Shown: positions 59,753 through 64,000 of the stretch, piece after piece
Layout: each line of letters starts with the position of its first letter
Numbering within the stretch: the stretch's first letter is position 1
NCBI GenBank assembly: GCA_037954325.1
Contig: JBBMNZ010000018.1
Span: forward strand, 8,816,501-8,880,500
Length of the DNA stretch: 64,000 nt
Reading direction: 5' to 3'
Origin: Fistularia commersonii
Taxonomy: Eukaryota; Chordata; Actinopteri; Syngnathiformes; Fistulariidae
Position numbers and translations under genes: made by a program
Notes under the pieces: model-generated
Seen by the model: only the letters and a program-made list of their open reading frames with translations
The model's database searches: none
What the model was told of the DNA's origin: nothing

Positions 59753-61154
59753 TTATATTTACAACAGATATGTCTTATCCCTGAACTGCTAATGTCAAAT
59801 GGGAATTGATTATGTACGAAAGTTCAATGAATCTACCAAACAGGGATTTCGGTAGTCTTTTTCATTCAAATATGTTGAAAAACAATTGTAGAGGGAAAAA
59901 TATCAGTCAAAGGCGAGAAGGCAAAGCCAGAAGCGGGAAGAAAATCAAAATCAAAGTGATTCAATTCATTTAGAAGTGCAAATTATATTATGTAAACACT
60001 AGAAGAGAAGTTTGGATAGGAATTTTATATCAAAAAAGACAGATTTATGGCAGCTGAGAACAAATTTTAGGTTAAGCTTTGGACATTAAACCACCCATAG
60101 ATTATCATTATCACATGATCCCCGTGGGACTGTCTTTAAATGTTTAGAAGAGTTTTGAATTTGGTGAGTCCACAAGTCAACTTCACTTAAACAATTATGG
60201 CTGCCATCCCAGTGGATAAAATATCCATATGTATGCCAAAATTACTTACGCAAATGTCATAAGATTTTTATTATTATATCAAATCAAACCATGTAGTACC
60301 CCTGGTTCTGAAGAAAATAATTCACCAGCATATGTTGTCAATTATTGCTCTCAACAAAATAAAGTTACAAACTTTATTATTAGAATTATGTATTTTTCCA
60401 TTAAGCCAAAATGCACCTGCAATTCATAATGCACACTGGGTCTTTTGAGTGCCAGTGTCGTCTTGCAGGATCATTAGTTTGTTAGGGAGCAAGTGGGATT
60501 TATTGCACTTCAATAATGCATGCTAAGCTCTTTGAATAAAATAAGTGTGCAAGCAACCAATGATTTGTTTTTTGCAATAACTTCTCCTCTGAAAAAAAAA
60601 AAAGACTACTGACAAGTATGTGTAAGTTTGCAAATTGAAACTCTCTCAAAAGCATGTGTAATATAATTGGATATGACAAAAACAGTTCTTGTTTCCCAGC
60701 TGGTACATTGTTTTGAAAGCGATCAGATACGAAAGACTAAGTGTGTCACTAAAACAGATGTTTGATCTTAACTCCTCTCAAATTGACAAAACTTAAATGC
60801 AAATAGGGACAATGGAAACAGAAGAAACTGAACGGATGTGTGCAAATGAAAACTAACATATCCTTGGAACAATGGACCAACTGCCACCTTCCTTGAGTTA
60901 CTCCAAGAAAAACACACGAGTGCTAGAATGGATATGGAATGGAGAAATGGTATTATCAGTCAGTGGCGGCTCCTGACAAAGTTATCGGGGGGGTAACTTT
61001 TCCATTGATGACTAAAGTAACCCATTAAAATTGGTGAATTAACAGGAGACAATTGTCACAATTTACGTTTGTCTTGTCAAAATTACAAAGCAATAAAACA
61101 CAAACATATTCCCTGTAGCCACGTAAGCTACAAGGAAATTGAATCTAGGTACTT
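59318..61154. other. non-coding, no recognisable element except a microsatellite
   Basis: The (GT)n at 59696-59751 and a CAGTGGCGGCTCCTGAC stretch at 60961 that looks like one end of a DNA transposon. No exon or RNA gene seen. Confidence 0.35.
59696..59751. repeat. (GT)n microsatellite
   Basis: About 28 GT units. Confidence 0.95.
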
Positions 61155-61253
61155 CACTAGTTGTTTGTTTAATCGTGTATTGTAGGAGTTACATTCCAGA
61201 ACCAGCTGCAGTAAACAAAAATCCACAAAGTAGCAACCATATTTTTATTTCAT

Positions 61254-61298
<45 letters not shown>

Positions 61299-61707
61299 GC
61301 TTCATGGCCTTTCCCATATGCTTAGTAACCTTTCCCATACCATTATAAACACTTCCTATACTCTTACACATAAAGTAACACTACGAGTAGCGATTGCATG
61401 TCAATGTGAAATCGACTTGGCAAGATGCTGAATACTTGCTATGCGCAGGAAACCAAGGAGAATGATGCTACAGTCGCAGAGCCAACTAGAGCCCAAGGTA
61501 GAGAACGCTATGCTCTGGTTGGTTACCACCCTTGAAAAGCTTATTTAAACATAAAAATAATGGAAATGATAAATATCTAAAAATACATTTATACCACAAA
61601 AACCCATGGTATAGTGAAAAATCTGCAGTATAAAATTGGAAAGTTAAAAATCTGCCATACAGTGAGACTGCAGAAGGTTTAACCCCGAAATGGCTGAGCA
61701 ACTACTT
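61155..61707. mobile_element. MITE, CpG-decayed
   Basis: Left arm contains GGAGTTACATTCCAGAACCA and AAAATCCACAAAGTAGCAAC; the right arm contains AAAATCTGCAGTATAAAATT and CTGCCATACAGTGAGACTGC. The ends form a short imperfect inverted repeat (CACTAGTTG / AAGTAGTTG). It resembles a widespread element whose arms read 'ccgcgaagtagcgacc'; here CpG positions are mostly TG or CA. Superfamily not assigned. Confidence 0.55.
61258..61297. repeat. (AT)n microsatellite inside the MITE
   Basis: About 19 AT units. Confidence 0.95.
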
Positions 61708-62033
61708 AAAACTCATCATCTGCAAAGAAGCGGAGACCAAATCCTGAGGCCACCAAACCGGAGCAAAGTAATTCTGTCCATAAATATTATGGACAGAAAG
61801 GGCGACCAAGGGCAGACCTGGCAGAGAATAATAAAATTAAAAATAAAGAGTACAAGCCCAGATATTTCTTCCTTGACTTATGAAGTGTAATAGAGACATT
61901 ATTACACTTTCCTTAGCATGCCATTGCAATAGGGAAACACACCAACAGTCAAGAGGCTCAGAACCAAGGACTGAAAATCCATCTCCATCTTATTTGACAA
62001 TTAGATGAGGGAGTCTGAACCTTTGTCAATATA

Positions 62034-62608
62034 CCGTAATTTCTGGACTTTTTCTGGACTAGAATATAAGCCGCAATAGCTAAAAATAAATAAGTATGTG
62101 TGTACTTATATAGGCCGCACTTGTCCATAAGCCGTAGGTGTCCATGTTGTAACATAAGATATTTACACAGAAAGATGTTCCAAAGAAACTATTTTTTTTT
62201 TTACTTTTAATTAAATACATACCAGTAACGTCCTCAAATACGTACTAGAAAATGCTTTCTCTCCAAAGCAGTGCCTGTAACATGAGTGATGAAAAAGATT
62301 AACAGTAAGTAACACAAGGAAAAGTTAATTTGTCCATCCATTTTCAATCACTGCTTTGTCCTACTCCATCTGATCGCTATCTTCGTCTTCCCCCTGTACA
62401 ATAAAACCATTAGTCTTCTTTGGTGTCAGAATTTAACAGCCCCAGAATTTCATGGTAATTTCATTGGTCCAATCTGATGAGGCTAAATGTTTTGACGGCA
62501 TGAAGCTCGTTAGCCAAAAAAAAATCCACAAATTAGCTGCATAACTGTTTAAGCCGCGGTGTTCAAAGCGTGTGAAAAAAGTAGCGGCTTATGGTTCATA
62601 AATTACAT
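62034..62608. mobile_element. non-autonomous DNA transposon ('accgtaatttccggact' type)
   Basis: Left end ACCGTAATTTCTGGACT ... ATATAAGCCGCAATAGC; right end, reversed, GTAATTTATGAACCATAAGC with CGCTACTTTT. The internal sequence (TTGGACC-type CAATGAAATTACC reversed, AAGCTCGTTAGCC, GAAGACGAAGATAGC reversed) matches a repeat common in teleosts. The left TIR holds a local duplication (TCTGGACT twice, 62041-62062). No ORF. Confidence 0.6.
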
Positions 62609-64000
62609 TTCCTCCCAATCACTTCTCTCTCACACACACACATAAAACACTAGAAACCTTTTTCATTTTCTCTTTAATTCCACTTACATTTTCCACAGCC
62701 TTATGCACTGGTGGGATGCCTGACGTACTGTATATTATTGTAAGAATCTATCAAATGGATGCATTTGGTGAATTCAAATGCAAACTCTTATCAATGTCCA
62801 TCTAAAAACCCAATTCTTCTAACCTCTCGAAAAGCATTTCAAGCACACACACACCCTTACTTTAATGAGGCACTGCGTATTTTATAGTACCTAAATTATC
62901 ATCGCATCACATTTTCGGTAGGATTCTTTTTACATTCCTTGCAATTGACCTGTCTGTGAAACTGCTAAAAAATGGATGACACCAACTCGCAGAAACATTT
63001 GGACATTAGATATGAAGAACCACAGGGGGGGGCAGAAAGAGGGATTTTGAGAGGATAAGAGAATCACTTCAAACTGAATACATTTAGTAGATCTCATCAG
63101 CACATTTTTAAAATGTTCTCTTATCCATTCTTTAAACATTTGCCTCGCTATAGCTGTAAATGTGTAATCGTTTTCCGTCTTTTGTTGGCTCAGAGGCAGG
63201 GTGGGGAGGGGATTGCCAGTTTGCACATGAGATTGAATAATATGTACTTCAATATGATTGAATAACAGCTCCAGGAAATCCTTCTATCAAAGAAAAATAT
63301 CACCAAAATTGCACAAGCATCGATATTGTTATGCGAATGTCTTTTCTGCAATAAACTAATTTTTGTCCTTGTTTTCCAAACCAGATTACCTCCATTTTAA
63401 GACTACATAGCACCACCGCAGAAATATATATATATAGTACCGCAAAGCGGTACTAATTGCTGTTGCGTGTCTTGCAGGAAAATATATTTGTGTTGATCTC
63501 AGCCTGTCATATTTCATTTCTAATTTTTTTTTTAATTGAAACAAAACACCTGAGCGAATGGAAAATTCCCAGAGGGCAAAAGAGCGGTGAACCCCCAGCC
63601 CCATGTATGTGTTCCTCATCCAATCTCTCCAGCCAAACCTCGCTGCTATGCTGAGGAAACTTAGTTCAGCCATTTGTATCCGTCACCCTGTCCTTTCAGC
63701 CATGACCCTTGTTTGTGACCATTTTTGAGAGTTAGAACAGAAAGGGACCGGTACACTCAGCATCTATACAATTTTTTGTTCAATCTGCACATCTAAATAA
63801 TGTTCCATCCTACCTTTATCTTGAGAACAAGGCTTGAGATACTTAGCATTCTTACAAGCCAACTGCTTTCTCAGCCAAAAATCATCCTGATGCTACCTGG
63901 AAGTTGTACAGCAATGAAGCTGACAGAGGCACTCCATCCCCAAAAAGGCAAAAAAATGTGATTCTGAGGTCCCAAAATCAGACTCTCTCTTGCCCTCTAC
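62609..64000. other. non-coding, no recognisable element
   Basis: No exon, RNA gene or known repeat seen; short AC and TA runs only. Confidence 0.35.

Noticed and set aside
60961..61140. CAGTGGCGGCTCCTGAC as the start of a DNA transposon
   Set aside because: Only one end is visible. I could not find a matching inverted end or duplication, so no element is called.
62930..63000. ACAGACAG|GTCAAT on the minus strand as an alternative first exon
   Set aside because: The donor is weak and the upstream frame shows no resemblance to any Kv-beta N-terminus I know.

Overview
This window is vertebrate, almost certainly teleost, nuclear DNA. Genes are split by GT-AG introns and there are no long ORFs. 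About half of what can be recognised is repeat sequence of fish type: V-SINE-like tRNA SINEs, an RTE-clade LINE with craniofacial-development-protein-2-like ORFs, a Penelope/Neptune-like element, Tc1 and hAT MITEs, Gypsy-type LTRs, and many (TG)n and (GATA)n microsatellites.

The only host gene I can support is kcnab1, the voltage-gated potassium channel beta-1 subunit, an aldo-keto-reductase-fold protein, on the minus strand. Seven consecutive internal coding exons are intact, in transcript order at 37339-37382, 17078-17115, 8711-8790, 7940-7984, 5262-5306, 2897-2940 and 2736-2822. Phases join without a break into about 127 codons, from the first conserved core exon (NLGKSGLRV) to the TPMEE segment. 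All four AKR tetrad residues (Asp, Tyr, Lys, Asn) are present. The alternative first exon(s) should lie upstream (above 37382, probably outside the window) and the remaining 3' exons below position 1. The exons are numbered 2 to 8 here, counting the unseen isoform-specific first exon as 1.

Layout: 1-8.8 kb holds six exons in short introns with SINEs, a hAT MITE and microsatellites. 8.8-17 kb is intron 3 with a SINE-derived tandem array, an RTE fragment and a Penelope fragment. 17-37 kb is intron 2 with several LINE copies, a hAT MITE with recognisable target-site duplication, a LINE that splits a pentanucleotide repeat, a GATA-bearing repeat with a nested SINE, a solo LTR and an AATG minisatellite. 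37-64 kb is intron 1 and upstream sequence with an internally deleted RTE element, a second GATA-bearing repeat copy, Tc1-type MITEs, related Gypsy LTRs with gag remnants and two further MITEs.

I found no sign of a previously undescribed coding system. The most interesting observations are structural: nested insertions that can be read in order, two minisatellites apparently born from SINE 3' tails, a CA repeat just upstream of a 38-nt exon, and two unusual substitutions in the kcnab1 core. Family names for repeats are from memory of teleost repeats and were not checked against a library.
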